Shown piece by piece: positions 1 through 12,397 of a stretch of DNA of 64,000 nt; positions within the stretch are counted from its first letter, which is position 1, and each line of letters begins with the position of its first letter. Below the pieces are notes generated by a model, which was not told the origin of the DNA, did not search any database, and worked only from the letters and a program-made list of their open reading frames with translations. A program made the position numbers and the translations under genes. Source of the stretch: Henricia sp. BOLD:AAB3569 (lineage: Eukaryota > Echinodermata > Asteroidea > Spinulosida > Echinasteridae); the NCBI GenBank assembly GCA_037783545.1, contig JBBELK010000553.1, forward strand, positions 1-64,000. The letters are read 5' to 3'.

Positions 1-42
1 AAAATTTGAAGTCAATAAATTTTCCGACGGACTTCAAATTTT
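1..42. other. Alternative inverted repeat: 13-bp arms, 16-nt spacer
   Basis: The arms aaaatttgaagtc (1-13) and gacttcaaatttt (30-42) are exact reverse complements around a 16-nt spacer. The element is perfect because one G is missing (aatttgaagtc in place of aatttggaagtc). The same perfect form appears at 5661-5702 and 8222-8263. In most class A units the extra G leaves a one-base bulge. This stem overlaps the 36-bp class A hairpin, so the two folds exclude each other. Confidence 0.85.
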
Positions 43-58
43 GCATACTCCAAACATT

Positions 59-1348
59 CTATATTCCGCACTTGTCCTGAAAAATTGACAGACTTTCGCC
101 GGGAAATGGCCGAGAAATTTCAGAGTTTAGGGAAAACTGGGCTCGGGCTTCCTGCCTGCTCTGCAGACCGTGGCTGTCCGTGTACTCCTGATCACTCGTG
201 CGCATGCTCAGACTTGTTTGGGACAGGAATTTGGTCAAAGTGTGGTCCAAACGTCGGTAAATTTGGAAGTCAAGAAATTGTCCGACGAACTTCAAATGTT
301 GCATGCTCCAAACAGTCTATATTCCGCACTTGTCCTGAAAAATTGACAGACTTTCGCCGGGAAATGGCCGAGAAATTTCAGAGTTTAGTGAAAACTGGGC
401 TCGGGCTTCCTGCCTGCTCTGCAGACCGTGGCTGTCCGTGTACTCCTGATCACTCGTGCGCATGCTCAGTCTTGTTTGGGACGGGAATTTGGTCAAAGTG
501 TGGTCCAAACGTCGAAAAAATTGGAAGTCAATAAATTTTCCGACGGACTTTAAATTTTGCATACTCCAAACATTCTATATTCCGCACTTGTCCTGAAAAA
601 TTGACAGACTTTCGCCGGGAAATGGCCGAGAAATTTCAGAGTTTAGGGAAAACTGGGCTCGGGCTTCCTGCCTGCTCTGCAGACCGTGGCTGTCCGTGTA
701 CTCCTGATCACTCGTGCGCATGCTCAGACTTGTTTGGGACAGGAATTTGGTCAAAGTGTGGTCCAAACGTCGGTAAATTTGGAAGTCAAGAAATTGTCCG
801 ACGAACTTCAAATGTTGCATGCTCCAAACAGTCTATATTCCGCACTTGTCCTGAAAAATTGACAGACTTTCGCCGGGAAATGGCCGAGAAATTTCAGAGT
901 TTAGTGAAAACTGGGCTCGGGCTTCCTGCCTGCTCTGCAGACCGTGGCTGTCCGTGTACTCCTGATCACTCGTGCGCATGCTCAGTCTTGTTTGGGACGG
1001 GAATTTTGTCAAAGTGTGGTCCAAACGTCGGAAAATTTGGAAGACAATAAATTTTCCGACGGACTTCAAATTTTGCATACTCCAAACATTCTATATTCCG
1101 CACTTGTCCTGAAAAATTGACAGACTTTCGCCGGGAAATGGCCGAAAAATTTCAGAGTTTAGGGAAAACTGGGCTCGGGCTTTCTGCCTGCTCTGCAGAC
1201 CGTGGCTGTCCGTGTACTCCTGATGACTCGTGCGCATGCTCAGTCTTGTTTGGGACGGGAATTTGGTCAAAGTGTGGTCCAAACGTCGGAAAATTTGGAA
1301 GTCAATAAATTTTCCGACGGACTTCAAATTTTGCATACTCCAAACAGT
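59..1348. repeat. Dimeric higher-order repeat, 516-bp period, plus one flanking unit
   Basis: Units at 59 and 575 share a rare marker set: cagacttg, gggacaggaa, gaaattgtccgac and aaatgttgc. Units at 317 and 833 share tttagtgaaaac and end in the class A junction. The pair therefore repeats every 516 bp. The second members differ slightly: gtcgaaaaaattgg at 317 against gtcggaaaatttggaagac at 833. The unit at 1091 carries the private form cctgatgactcg. The same marker-rich unit recurs at 3147, 3919, 5719, 6235, 8280, 8796, 13174, 14711 and 16503, so it is a reused module across the first 17 kb. Confidence 0.85.
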
Positions 1349-1858
1349 CTATATTCCGCACTTGTCCTGAAAAATTGACAGACTTTCGCCGGGAAATGGC
1401 CGAGAAATTTCAGAGTTTAGGGAAAACTGCGCTCAGGCTTCCTGCCTGCTCTGCAGACCGTGGCTGTCCGTGTACTCCTGACTCGTGCGCATGCTCAGTC
1501 TTGTTTGGGACGGGAATTTGGTCAAAGTGTGGTCCAAACTTCGGCAAATTTGGAAGTCAAGAAATTTTCCAACGAACTTCAAATTTTGCATGCTCCAAAC
1601 AGTCTATATTCCGCACTTGTCCTGAAAAATTGACAGACTTTCGCCGGGAAATGGCCGAGAAATTTCAGAGTTTAGGGAAAACTGCGCTCAGGCTTTCTGC
1701 CTGCTCTGCAGACCGTGGCTGTCCGTGTACTCCTGACTCGTGCGCATGCTCAGTCTTGTTTGGGACGGGAATTTGGTCAAAGTGTGGTCCAAACGTCGGT
1801 AAATTTGGAAGTCAAGAAATTTTCCGACGAACTTCAAATTTTGCATGCTCCAAACAGT

Positions 1859-2116
1859 CTATATTCCGCACTTGTCCTGAAAAATTGACAGACTTTCGCC
1901 GGGAAATGGCCGAGAAATTTCAGAGTTTAGGGAAAACTGGGCTCGGGCTTCCTGCCTGCTCTGCAGACCGTGGCTGTCCGTGTACTCCTGATCACTCGTG
2001 CGCATGCTCAGTCTTGTTTGGGACGGGAATTTGGTCAAAGTGTGGTCCAAACGTCGGCAAATTTGGAAGTCAAGAAATTTTCCGACGAACTTCAAATTGT
2101 GCATGCTCCAAACAGT
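1859..2116. repeat. Representative class B unit (258 bp)
   Basis: This is a typical full-length unit of the commoner junction class. Going through it: ctatattccgc at the start, an A-run near unit position 23, gacagactttcgcc at 29, a variable gggctcgggcttcc block near 80, a PstI site (ctgcag) near 104, a BclI site (tgatca) at 131-136, an SphI site (gcatgc) near 145, then ggtcaaagtgtggtcc, gtcggcaaattt, gtcaagaaattttccgac, gaacttcaaatt and a second SphI site in gcatgctcc. Class B lacks the AATAAA word, and its hairpin arms are mismatched compared with class A. Confidence 0.93.
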
Positions 2117-2374
2117 CTATATTCCGCACTTGTCCTGAAAAATTGCCAGACTTTCGCCGGGAAATGGCCGAGAAATTTCAGAGTTTAGGGAAAACTGCGC
2201 TCGGGCTTCCTGCCTGCTCTGCAGACCGTGGCTGTCCGTGTACTCCTGATCACTCGTGCGCATGCTCAGTCTTGTTTGGGACGGGAATTTGGTCAAAGTG
2301 TGGTCCAAACGTCGGTAAATTTGGAAGTCAAGAAATTTTCCGACGAACTTCAAATGTTGCATGCTCCAAACAGT

Positions 2375-4176
2375 CTATATTCCGCACTTGTCCTGAAAAA
2401 TTGACAGACTTTCGCCGGGAAATGGCCGAGAAATTTCAGAGTTTAGGGAAAAAATGGGCTGAGGCTTTCTGCCTGCTCTGCAGACCGTGGCTGTCCGTGT
2501 ACTCCTGACTCGTGCGCATGCTCAGTCTTGTTTGGGACGGGAATTTGGTCAAAGTGTGGTCCAAACTTCGGCAAATTTGGAAGTCAAGAAATTTTCCGAC
2601 GAACTTCAAATTTTGCATGCCCCAAACAGTCTATATTCCGCACTTGTCCTGAAAAATTGACAGACTTTCGCCGGAAAATGGCCGAGAAATTTCAGAGTTT
2701 AGTGAAAACTGGGCTCGGGCTTCCTGCCTGCTCTGCAGACCGTGGCTGTCCGTGTACTCCTGATCACTCGTGCGCATGCTCAGTCTTGTTTGGGACGGGA
2801 ATTTGGTCAAAGTGTGGTCCAAACGTCGGAAAATTTGGAAGTCAATAAATTTTCCGACGGACTTCAAATTTTGCATACTCCAAACATTCTATATTCCGCA
2901 CTTGTCCTGAAAAATTGACAGACTTTCGCCGGGAAATGGCCGAGAAATTTCAGAGTTTAGGGAAAACTGGGCTCGGGCTTCCTGCCTGCTCTGCAGACCG
3001 TGGCTGTCCGTGTACTCCTGATCACTCGTGCGCATGCTCAGTCTTGTTTGGGACGGGAATTTGGTCAAAGTGTGGTCCAAACGTCGGAAAATTTGGAAGT
3101 CAATAAATTTTCCGACGGACTTCAAAATTTGCATACTCCAAACATTCTATATTCCGCACTTGTCCTGAAAAATTGACAGACTTTCGCCGGGAAATGGCCG
3201 AGAAATTTCAGAGTTTAGGGAAAACTGGGCTCGGGCTTCCTGCCTGCTCTGCAGACCGTGGCTGTCCGTGTACTCCTGATCACTCGTGCGCATGCTCAGA
3301 CTTGTTTGGGACAGGAATTTGGTCAAAGTGTGGTCCAAACGTCGGTAAATTTGGAAGTCAAGAAATTGTCCGACGAACTTCAAATGTTGCATGCTCCAAA
3401 CAGTCTATATTCCGCACTTGTCCTGAAAAATTGACAGACTTTCGCCGGGAAATGGCCGAGAAATTTCAGAGTTTAGGGAAAAAATGGGCTGAGGCTTTCT
3501 GCCTGCTCTGCAGACCGTGGCTGTCCGTGTACTCCTGACTCGTGCGCATGCTCAGTCTTGTTTGGGACGGGAATTTGGTCAAAGTGTGGTCCAAACTTCG
3601 GCAAATTTGGAAGTCAAGAAATTTTCCGACGAACTTCAAATTTTGCATGCCCCAAACAGTCTATATTCCGCACTTGTCCTGAAAAATTGACAGACTTTCG
3701 CCGGAAAATGGCCGAGAAATTTCAGAGTTTAGTGAAAACTGGGCTCGGGCTTCCTGCCTGCTCTGCAGACCGTGGCTGTCCGTGTACTCCTGATCACTCG
3801 TGCGCATGCTCAGTCTTGTTTGGGACGGGAATTTGGTCAAAGTGTGGTCCAAACGTCGGAAAATTTGGAAGTCAATAAATTTTCCGACGGACTTCAAATT
3901 TTGCATACTCCAAACATTCTATATTCCGCACTTGTCCTGAAAAATTGACAGACTTTCGCCGGGAAATGGCCGAGAAATTTCAGAGTTTAGGGAAAACTGG
4001 GCTCGGGCTTCCTGCCTGCTCTGCAGACCGTGGCTGTCCGTGTACTCCTGATCACTCGTGCGCATGCTCAGACTTGTTTGGGACAGGAATTTGGTCAAAG
4101 TGTGGTCCAAACGTCGGTAAATTTGGAAGTCAAGAAATTGTCCGACGAACTTCAAATGTTGCATGCTCCAAACAGT
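2375..4176. repeat. Tetramer (1030 bp) followed by a trimer (772 bp) copy
   Basis: The units at 2375, 2631, 2889 and 3147 form a block beginning with a gggaaaaaatgggctg unit (256 bp), then a unit with cgccggaaaatgg and tttagtgaaaac, a class A unit, and the cagacttg unit. The block restarts at 3405 (shift 1030 bp) but skips the counterpart of 2889, giving 3405, 3661 and 3919 before the next gggaaaaaatgggctg unit at 4177 (shift 772 bp). One unit was lost or gained by unequal exchange. Confidence 0.85.
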
Positions 4177-4432
4177 CTATATTCCGCACTTGTCCTGAAA
4201 AATTGACAGACTTTCGCCGGGAAATGGCCGAGAAATTTCAGAGTTTAGGGAAAAAATGGGCTGAGGCTTTCTGCCTGCTCTGCAGACCGTGGCTGTCCGT
4301 GTACTCCTGACTCGTGCGCATGCTCAGTCTTGTTTGGGACGGGAATTTGGTCAAAGTGTGGTCCAAACGTCGGTAAATTTGGAAGTCAAGAAATTTTCCA
4401 ACGAACTTCAAATTGTGCATGCTCCAAACAGT

Positions 4433-4687
4433 CTATATTCCGCACTTGTCCTGAAAAATTGACAGACTTTCGCCGGGAAATGGCCGAGAAATTTCAGAGT
4501 TTAGGGAAAACTGCGCTCAGGCTTTCTGCCTGCTCTGCAGACCGTGGCTGTCCGTGTACTCCTGACTCGTGCGCATGCTCAGTCTTGTTTGGGACGGGAA
4601 TTTGGTCAAAGTGTGGTCCAAACTTCGGCAAATTTGGAAGTCAAGAAATTTTCCGACGAACTTCAAATTTTGCATGCCCCAAACAGT
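4433..4687. repeat. Representative 255-bp unit (3-bp deletion class)
   Basis: This unit has ctcctgactcg where full-length units have ctcctgatcactcg. The 3-bp loss at unit positions 131-136 removes the BclI site. About 38 units of this length occur, clustered at 13688-16245, 17017-17782, 46068-46578, 48120-48885 and 49141-50161 and scattered singly elsewhere. Most carry gcgctcaggctttctgcc in the variable block. The clustering shows that this is an inherited subfamily marker that spread by local amplification, not a set of independent deletions. Confidence 0.9.
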
Positions 4688-7600
4688 CTATATTCCGCAC
4701 TTGTCCTGAAAAATTGACAGACTTTCGCCGGAAAATGGCCGAGAAATTTCAGAGTTTAGTGAAAACTGGGCTCGGGCTTCCTGCCTGCTCTGCAGACCGT
4801 GGCTGTCCGTGTACTCCTGATCACTCGTGCGCATGCTCAGTCTTGTTTGGGACGGGAATTTGGTCAAAGTGTGGTCCAAACGTCGGAAAATTTGGAAGTC
4901 AATAAATTTTCCGACGGACTTCAAATTTTGCATACTCCAAACATTCTATATTCCGCACTTGTCCTGAAAAATTGACAGACTTTCGCCGGGAAATGGCCGA
5001 GAAATTTCAGAGTTTAGGGAAAACTGGGCTCGGGCTTCCTGCCTGCTCTGCAGACCGTGGCTGTCCGTGTACTCCTGATCACTCGTGCGCATGCTCAGTC
5101 TTGTTTGGGACGGGAATTTGGTCAAAGTGTGGTCCAAACGTCGGCAAATTTGGAAGTCAAGAAATTTTCCGACGAACTTCAAATTGTGCATGCTCCAAAC
5201 AGTCTATATTCCGCACTTGTCCTGAAAAATTGCCAGACTTTCGCCGGGAAATGGCCGAGAAATTTCAGAGTTTAGGGAAAACTGCGCTCGGGCTTCCTGC
5301 CTGCTCTGCAGACCGTGGCTGTCCGTGTACTCCTGATCACTCGTGCGCATGCTCAGTCTTGTTTGGGACGGGAATTTGGTCAAAGTGTGGTCCAAACGTC
5401 GGTAAATTTGGAAGTCAAGAAATTTTCCGACGAACTTCAAATTTTGCATGCTCCAAACAGTCTATATTCCGCACTTGTCCTAAAAAAATGACAGACTTTC
5501 GCCGGGAAATGGCCGAGAAATTTCAGAGTTTAGTGAAAACTGGGCTCGGGCTTCCTGCCTGCTCTGCAGACCGTGGCTGTCCGTGTACTCCTGATCACTC
5601 GTGCGCATGCTCAGTCTTGTTTGGGACGGAAATTTGGTCAAAGTGTGGTCCAAACGTCGGAAAATTTGAAGTCAATAAATTTTCCGACGGACTTCAAATT
5701 TTGCATACTCCAAACATTCTATATTCCGCACTTGTCCTGAAAAATTGACAGACTTTCGCCGGGAAATGGCCGAGAAATTTCAGAGTTTAGGGAAAACTGG
5801 GCTCGGGCTTCCTGCCTGCTCTGCAGACCGTGGCTGTCCGTGTACTCCTGATCACTCGTGCGCATGCTCAGACTTGTTTGGGACAGGAATTTGGTCAAAG
5901 TGTGGTCCAAACGTCGGTAAATTTGGAAGTCAAGAAATTGTCCGACGAACTTCAAATGTTGCATGCTCCAAACAGTCTATATTCCGCACTTGTCCTGAAA
6001 AATTGACAGACTTTCGCCGGGAAATGGCCGAGAAATTTCAGAGTTTAGTGAAAACTGGGCTCGGGCTTCCTGCCTGCTCTGCAGACCGTGGCTGTCCGTG
6101 TACTCCTGATCACTCGTGCGCATGCTCAGTCTTGTTTGGGACGGGAATTTGGTCAAAGTGTGGTCCAAACGTCGAAAAATTTGGAAGTCAATAAATTTTC
6201 CGACGGACTTCAAATTTTGCATACTCCAAACATTCTATATTCCGCACTTGTCCTGAAAAATTGACAGACTTTCGCCGGGAAATGGCCGAGAAATTTCAGA
6301 GTTTAGGGAAAACTGGGCTCGGGCTTCCTGCCTGCTCTGCAGACCGTGGCTGTCCGTGTACTCCTGATCACTCGTGCGCATGCTCAGACTTGTTTGGGAC
6401 AGGAATTTGGTCAAAGTGTGGTCCAAACGTCGGTAAATTTGGAAGTCAAGAAATTGTCCGACGAACTTCAAATGTTGCATGCTCCAAACAGTCTATATTC
6501 CGCACTTGTCCTGAAAAATTGACAGACTTTCGCCGGGAAATGGCCGAGAAATTTCAGAGTTTAGGGAAAAAATGGGCTGAGGCTTTCTGCCTGCTCTGCA
6601 GACCGTGGCTGTCCGTGTACTCCTGACTCGTGCGCATGCTCAGTCTTGTTTGGGACGGGAATTTGGTCAAAGTGTGGTCCAAACGTCGGTAAATTTGGAA
6701 GTCAAGAAATTTTCCGACGAACTTCAAATGTTGCATGCTCCAAACAGTCTATATTCCGCACTTGTCCTGAAAAATTGACAGACTTTCGCCGGGAAATGGC
6801 CGAGAAATTTCAGAGTTTAGGGAAAAAATGGGCTGAGGCTTTCTGCCTGCTCTGCAGACCGTGGCTGTCCGTGTACTCCTGACTCGTGCGCATGCTCAGT
6901 CTTGTTTGGGACGGGAATTTGGTCAAAGTGTGGTCCAAACGTCGGTAAATTTGGAAGTCAAGAAATTTTCCAACGAACTTCAAATTGTGCATGCTCCAAA
7001 CAGTCTATATTCCGCACTTGTCCTGAAAAATTGACAGACTTTCGCCGGGAAATGGCCGAGAAATTTCAGAGTTTAGGGAAAACTGCGCTCAGGCTTTCTG
7101 CCTGCTCTGCAGACCGTGGCTGTCCGTGTACTCCTGACTCGTGCGCATGCTCAGTCTTGTTTGGGACGGGAATTTGGTCAAAGTGTGGTCCAAACTTCGG
7201 CAAATTTGGAAGTCAAGAAATTTTCCGACGAACTTCAAATTTTGCATGCCCCAAACAGTCTATATTCCGCACTTGTCCTGAAAAATTGACAGACTTTCGC
7301 CGGAAAATGGCCGAGAAATTTCAGAGTTTAGTGAAAACTGGGCTCGGGCTTCCTGCCTGCTCTGCAGACCGTGGCTGTCCGTGTACTCCTGATCACTCGT
7401 GCGCATGCTCAGTCTTGTTTGGGACGGGAATTTGGTCAAAGTGTGGTCCAAACGTCGGAAAATTTGGAAGTCAATAAATTTTCCGACGGACTTCAAATTT
7501 TGCATACTCCAAACATTCTATATTCCGCACTTGTCCTGAAAAATTGACAGACTTTCGCCGGGAAATGGCCGAGAAATTTCAGAGTTTAGGGAAAACTGGG

Positions 7601-7775
7601 CTCGGGCTTCCTGCCTGCTCTGCAGACCGTGGCTGTCCGTGTACTCCTGATCACTCGTGCGCATGCTCAGTCTTGTTTGGGACGGGAATTTGGTCAAAGT
7701 GTGGTCCAAACGTCGGCAAATTTGGAAGTCAAGAAATTTTCCGACGAACTTCAAATTGTGCATGCTCCAAACAGT

Positions 7776-8022
7776 CTATATTCCGCACTTGTCCTGAAAA
7801 ATTGCCAGACTTTCGCCGAGAAATTTCAGAGTTTAGGGAAAACTGCGCTCGGGCTTCCTGCCTGCTCTGCAGACCGTGGCTGTCCGTGTACTCCTGATCA
7901 CTCGTGCGCATGCTCAGTCTTGTTTGGGACGGGAATTTGGTCAAAGTGTGGTCCAAACGTCGGTAAATTTGGAAGTCAAGAAATTTTCCGACGAACTTCA
8001 AATTTTGCATGCTCCAAACAGT
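7776..8022. repeat. Shortened 247-bp unit with an 11-bp deletion
   Basis: At 7812-7826 the sequence reads tttcgccgagaaattt, where other units read tttcgccggg, aaatggccga, gaaattt. The missing 11 bp lies between two copies of the word gccg, which fits slippage or microhomology-mediated loss. The corresponding unit in the neighbouring block (5204) is intact, so the event followed the block duplication. It is the only unit of this length seen in the window. Confidence 0.9.
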
Positions 8023-11000
8023 CTATATTCCGCACTTGTCCTAAAAAAATGACAGACTTTCGCCGGGAAATGGCCGAGAAATTTCAGAGTTTAGTGAAAA
8101 CTGGGCTCGGGCTTCCTGCCTGCTCTGCAGACCGTGGCTGTCCGTGTACTCCTGATCACTCGTGCGCATGCTCAGTCTTGTTTGGGACGGAAATTTGGTC
8201 AAAGTGTGGTCCAAACGTCGGAAAATTTGAAGTCAATAAATTTTCCGACGGACTTCAAATTTTGCATACTCCAAACATTCTATATTCCGCACTTGTCCTG
8301 AAAAATTGACAGACTTTCGCCGGGAAATGGCCGAGAAATTTCAGAGTTTAGGGAAAACTGGGCTCGGGCTTCCTGCCTGCTCTGCAGACCGTGGCTGTCC
8401 GTGTACTCCTGATCACTCGTGCGCATGCTCAGACTTGTTTGGGACAGGAATTTGGTCAAAGTGTGGTCCAAACGTCGGTAAATTTGGAAGTCAAGAAATT
8501 GTCCGACGAACTTCAAATGTTGCATGCTCCAAACAGTCTATATTCCGCACTTGTCCTGAAAAATTGACAGACTTTCGCCGGGAAATGGCCGAGAAATTTC
8601 AGAGTTTAGTGAAAACTGGGCTCGGGCTTCCTGCCTGCTCTGCAGACCGTGGCTGTCCGTGTACTCCTGATCACTCGTGCGCATGCTCAGTCTTGTTTGG
8701 GACGGGAATTTGGTCAAAGTGTGGTCCAAACGTCGAAAAATTTGGAAGTCAATAAATTTTCCGACGGACTTCAAATTTTGCATACTCCAAACATTCTATA
8801 TTCCGCACTTGTCCTGAAAAATTGACAGACTTTCGCCGGGAAATGGCCGAGAAATTTCAGAGTTTAGGGAAAACTGGGCTCGGGCTTCCTGCCTGCTCTG
8901 CAGACCGTGGCTGTCCGTGTACTCCTGATCACTCGTGCGCATGCTCAGACTTGTTTGGGACAGGAATTTGGTCAAAGTGTGGTCCAAACGTCGGTAAATT
9001 TGGAAGTCAAGAAATTGTCCGACGAACTTCAAATGTTGCATGCTCCAAACAGTCTATATTCCGCACTTGTCCTGAAAAATTGACAGACTTTCGCCGGGAA
9101 ATGGCCGAGAAATTTCAGAGTTTAGGGAAAAAATGGGCTGAGGCTTTCTGCCTGCTCTGCAGACCGTGGCTGTCCGTGTACTCCTGACTCGTGCGCATGC
9201 TCAGTCTTGTTTGGGACGGGAATTTGGTCAAAGTGTGGTCCAAACGTCGGTAAATTTGGAAGTCAAGAAATTTTCCAACGAACTTCAAATTGTGCATGCT
9301 CCAAACAGTCTATATTCCGCACTTGTCCTGAAAAATTGACAGACTTTCGCCGGGAAATGGCCGAGAAATTTCAGAGTTTAGGGAAAACTGCGCTCAGGCT
9401 TTCTGCCTGCTCTGCAGACCGTGGCTGTCCGTGTACTCCTGACTCGTGCGCATGCTCAGTCTTGTTTGGGACGGGAATTTGGTCAAAGTGTGGTCCAAAC
9501 TTCGGCAAATTTGGAAGTCAAGAAATTTTCCGACGAACTTCAAATTTTGCATGCCCCAAACAGTCTATATTCCGCACTTGTCCTGAAAAATTGACAGACT
9601 TTCGCCGGAAAATGGCCGAGAAATTTCAGAGTTTAGTGAAAACTGGGCTCGGGCTTCCTGCCTGCTCTGCAGACCGTGGCTGTCCGTGTACTCCTGATCA
9701 CTCGTGCGCATGCTCAGTCTTGTTTGGGACGGGAATTTGGTCAAAGTGTGGTCCAAACGTCGGAAAATTTGGAAGTCAATACATTTTCCGACGGACTTCA
9801 AATTTTGCATACTCCAAACATTCTATATTCCGCACTTGTCCTGAAAAATTGACAGACTTTCGCCGGGAAATGGCCGAGAAATTTCAGAGTTTAGGGAAAA
9901 CTGGGCTCGGGCTTCCTGCCTGCTCTGCAGACCGTGGCTGTCCGTGTACTCCTGATCACTCGTGCGCATGCTCAGTCTTGTTTGGGACGGGAATTTGGTC
10001 AAAGTGTGGTCCAAACGTCGGCAAATTTGGAAGTCAAGAAATTTTCCGACGAACTTCAAATTGTGCATGCTCCAAACAGTCTATATTCCGCACTTGTCCT
10101 GAAAAATTGCCAGACTTTCGCCGGGAAATGGCCGAGAAATTTCAGAGTTTAGGGAAAACTGCGCTCGGGCTTCCTGCCTGCTCTGCAGACCGTGGCTGTC
10201 CGTGTACTCCTGATCACTCGTGCGCATGCTCAGTCTTGTTTGGGACGGGAATTTGGTCAAAGTGTGGTCCAAACGTCGGTAAATTTGGAAGTCAAGAAAT
10301 TTTCCGACGAACTTCAAATTTTGCATGTTCCAAACAGTCTATATTCCGCACTTGTCCTAAAAAATTGACAGACTTTCGCCGGGAAATGGCCGAGAAATTT
10401 CAGAGTTTAGTGAAAACTGGGCTCGGGCTTCCTGCCTGCTCTGCAGACCGTGGCTGTCCGTGTACTCCTGATCACTCGTGCGCATGCTCAGACTTGTTTG
10501 GGACAGGAATTTGGTCAAAGTGTGGTCCAAACGTCGGTAAATTTGGAAGTCAAGAAATTGTCCGACGAACTTCAAATGTTGCATGCTCCAAACAGTCTAT
10601 ATTCCGCACTTGTCCTGAAAAATTGACAGACTTTCGCCGGGAAATGGCCGAGAAATTTCAGAGTTTAGGGAAAAAATGGGCTGAGGCTTTCTGCCTGCTC
10701 TGCAGACCGTGGCTGTCCGTGTACTCCTGACTCGTGCGCATGCTCAGTCTTGTTTGGGACGGGAATTTGGTCAAAGTGTGGTCCAAACGTCGGTAAATTT
10801 GGAAGTCAAGAAATTTTCCAACGAACTTCAAATTGTGCATGCTCCAAACAGTCTATATTCCGCACTTGTCCTGAAAAATTGACAGACTTTCGCCGGGAAA
10901 TGGCCGAGAAATTTCAGAGTTTAGGGAAAACTGCGCTCAGGCTTTCTGCCTGCTCTGCAGACCGTGGCTGTCCGTGTACTCCTGACTCGTGCGCATGCTC

Positions 11001-12397
11001 AGTCTTGTTTGGGACGGGAATTTGGTCAAAGTGTGGTCCAAACTTCGGCAAATTTGGAAGTCAAGAAATTTTCCGACGAACTTCAAATTTTGCATGCCCC
11101 AAACAGTCTATATTCCGCACTTGTCCTGAAAAATTGACAGACTTTCGCCGGAAAATGGCCGAGAAATTTCAGAGTTTAGTGAAAACTGGGCTCGGGCTTC
11201 CTGCCTGCTCTGCAGACCGTGGCTGTCCGTGTACTCCTGATCACTCGTGCGCATGCTCAGTCTTGTTTGGGACGGGAATTTGGTCAAAGTGTGGTCCAAA
11301 CGTCGGAAAATTTGGAAGTCAATACATTTTCCGACGGACTTCAAATTTTGCATACTCCAAACATTCTATATTCCGCACTTGTCCTGAAAAATTGACAGAC
11401 TTTCGCCGGGAAATGGCCGAGAAATTTCAGAGTTTAGGGAAAACTGGGCTCGGGCTTCCTGCCTGCTCTGCAGACCGTGGCTGTCCGTGTACTCCTGATC
11501 ACTCGTGCGCATGCTCAGTCTTGTTTGGGACGGGAATTTGGTCAAAGTGTGGTCCAAACGTCGGCAAATTTGGAAGTCAAGAAATTTTCCGACGAACTTC
11601 AAATTGTGCATGCTCCAAACAGTCTATATTCCGCACTTGTCCTGAAAAATTGCCAGACTTTCGCCGGGAAATGGCCGAGAAATTTCAGAGTTTAGGGAAA
11701 ACTGCGCTCGGGCTTCCTGCCTGCTCTGCAGACCGTGGCTGTCCGTGTACTCCTGATCACTCGTGCGCATGCTCAGTCTTGTTTGGGACGGGAATTTGGT
11801 CAAAGTGTGGTCCAAACGTCGGTAAATTTGGAAGTCAAGACATTTTCCGACGAACTTCAAATTTTGCATGCTCCAAACAGTCTATATTCCGCACTTGTCC
11901 TAAAAAATTGACAGACTTTCGCCGGGAAATGGCCGAGAAATTTCAGAGTTTAGTGAAAACTGGGCTCGGGCTTCCTGCCTGCTCTGCAGACCGTGGCTGT
12001 CCGTGTACTCCTGATCACTCGTGCGCATGCTCAGTCTTGTTTGGGACGGGAATTTGGTCAAAGTGTGGTCCAAACGTCGGAAAATTTGGAAGTCAAGAAA
12101 TTTTCCGACGAACTTCAAATTTTGCATGTTCCAAACAGTCTATATTCCGCACTTGTCCTAAAAAATTGACAGACTTTCGCCGGGAAATGGCCGAGAAATT
12201 TCAGAGTTTAGTGAAAACTGGGCTCGGGCTTCCTGCCTGCTCTGCAGACCGTGGCTGTCCGTGTACTCCTGATCACTCGTGCGCATGCTCAGACTTGTTT
12301 GGGACAGGAATTTGGTCAAAGTGTGGTCCAAACGTCGGTAAATTTGGAAGTCAAGAAATTGTCCGACGAACTTCAAATGTTGCATGCTCCAAACAGT

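Larger units (their letters stand above)
4177..12397. repeat. Four variable-length copies of a 10-unit higher-order repeat
   Basis: Blocks start at 4177, 6749, 9054 and 10597, each with a gggaaaaaatgggctg unit followed by a 255-bp unit. They hold 10, 9, 6 and 7 units (2572, 2305, 1543 and 1801 bp). The first two share many identical units; the second carries an 11-bp deletion near 7817. The third and fourth share caatacatt (9778-9786 and 11321-11329) in place of caataaatt. They also share hybrid units (10339 and 12140) whose left half has tttagtgaaaac and whose right half has cagacttg and gggacaggaa. Those hybrids look like fusions of units that are three apart in the first copy. Confidence 0.85.

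Noticed and set aside
95..115. CENP-B box at ttcgccgggaaatgg
   Set aside because: The core pattern TTCG-N4-A-N2-CGGG is not satisfied: the required A and the CGGG spacing are wrong on the plus strand, and I found no match on the minus strand.
200..215. NRF-1-like site at tgcgcatgctc
   Set aside because: Only one half of the GCGCATGCGC palindrome is present; the second half reads gctcag in all units.
228..250. Nuclear-receptor-like direct repeat TGGTCA-N5-TGGTCC
   Set aside because: Both half-sites depart from RGGTCA, and a short match present in every unit of a satellite has little weight without binding data.
59..304. 81-codon minus-strand frame that recurs in most units (start codon after gcat, ends near ctatattcc)
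   Set aside because: It recurs because the unit recurs. It has no recognisable domain, and its ends are fixed by the repeat rather than by gene signals. It is lost or altered whenever the A-runs or junctions vary.
1970..2188. 72-codon plus-strand frame (MAVRVLLITRAHAQ...) with a hydrophobic start resembling a small secreted peptide
   Set aside because: It is another phase of the same unit and occurs in many class B units; the signal-like stretch is short and followed by no recognisable mature domain.
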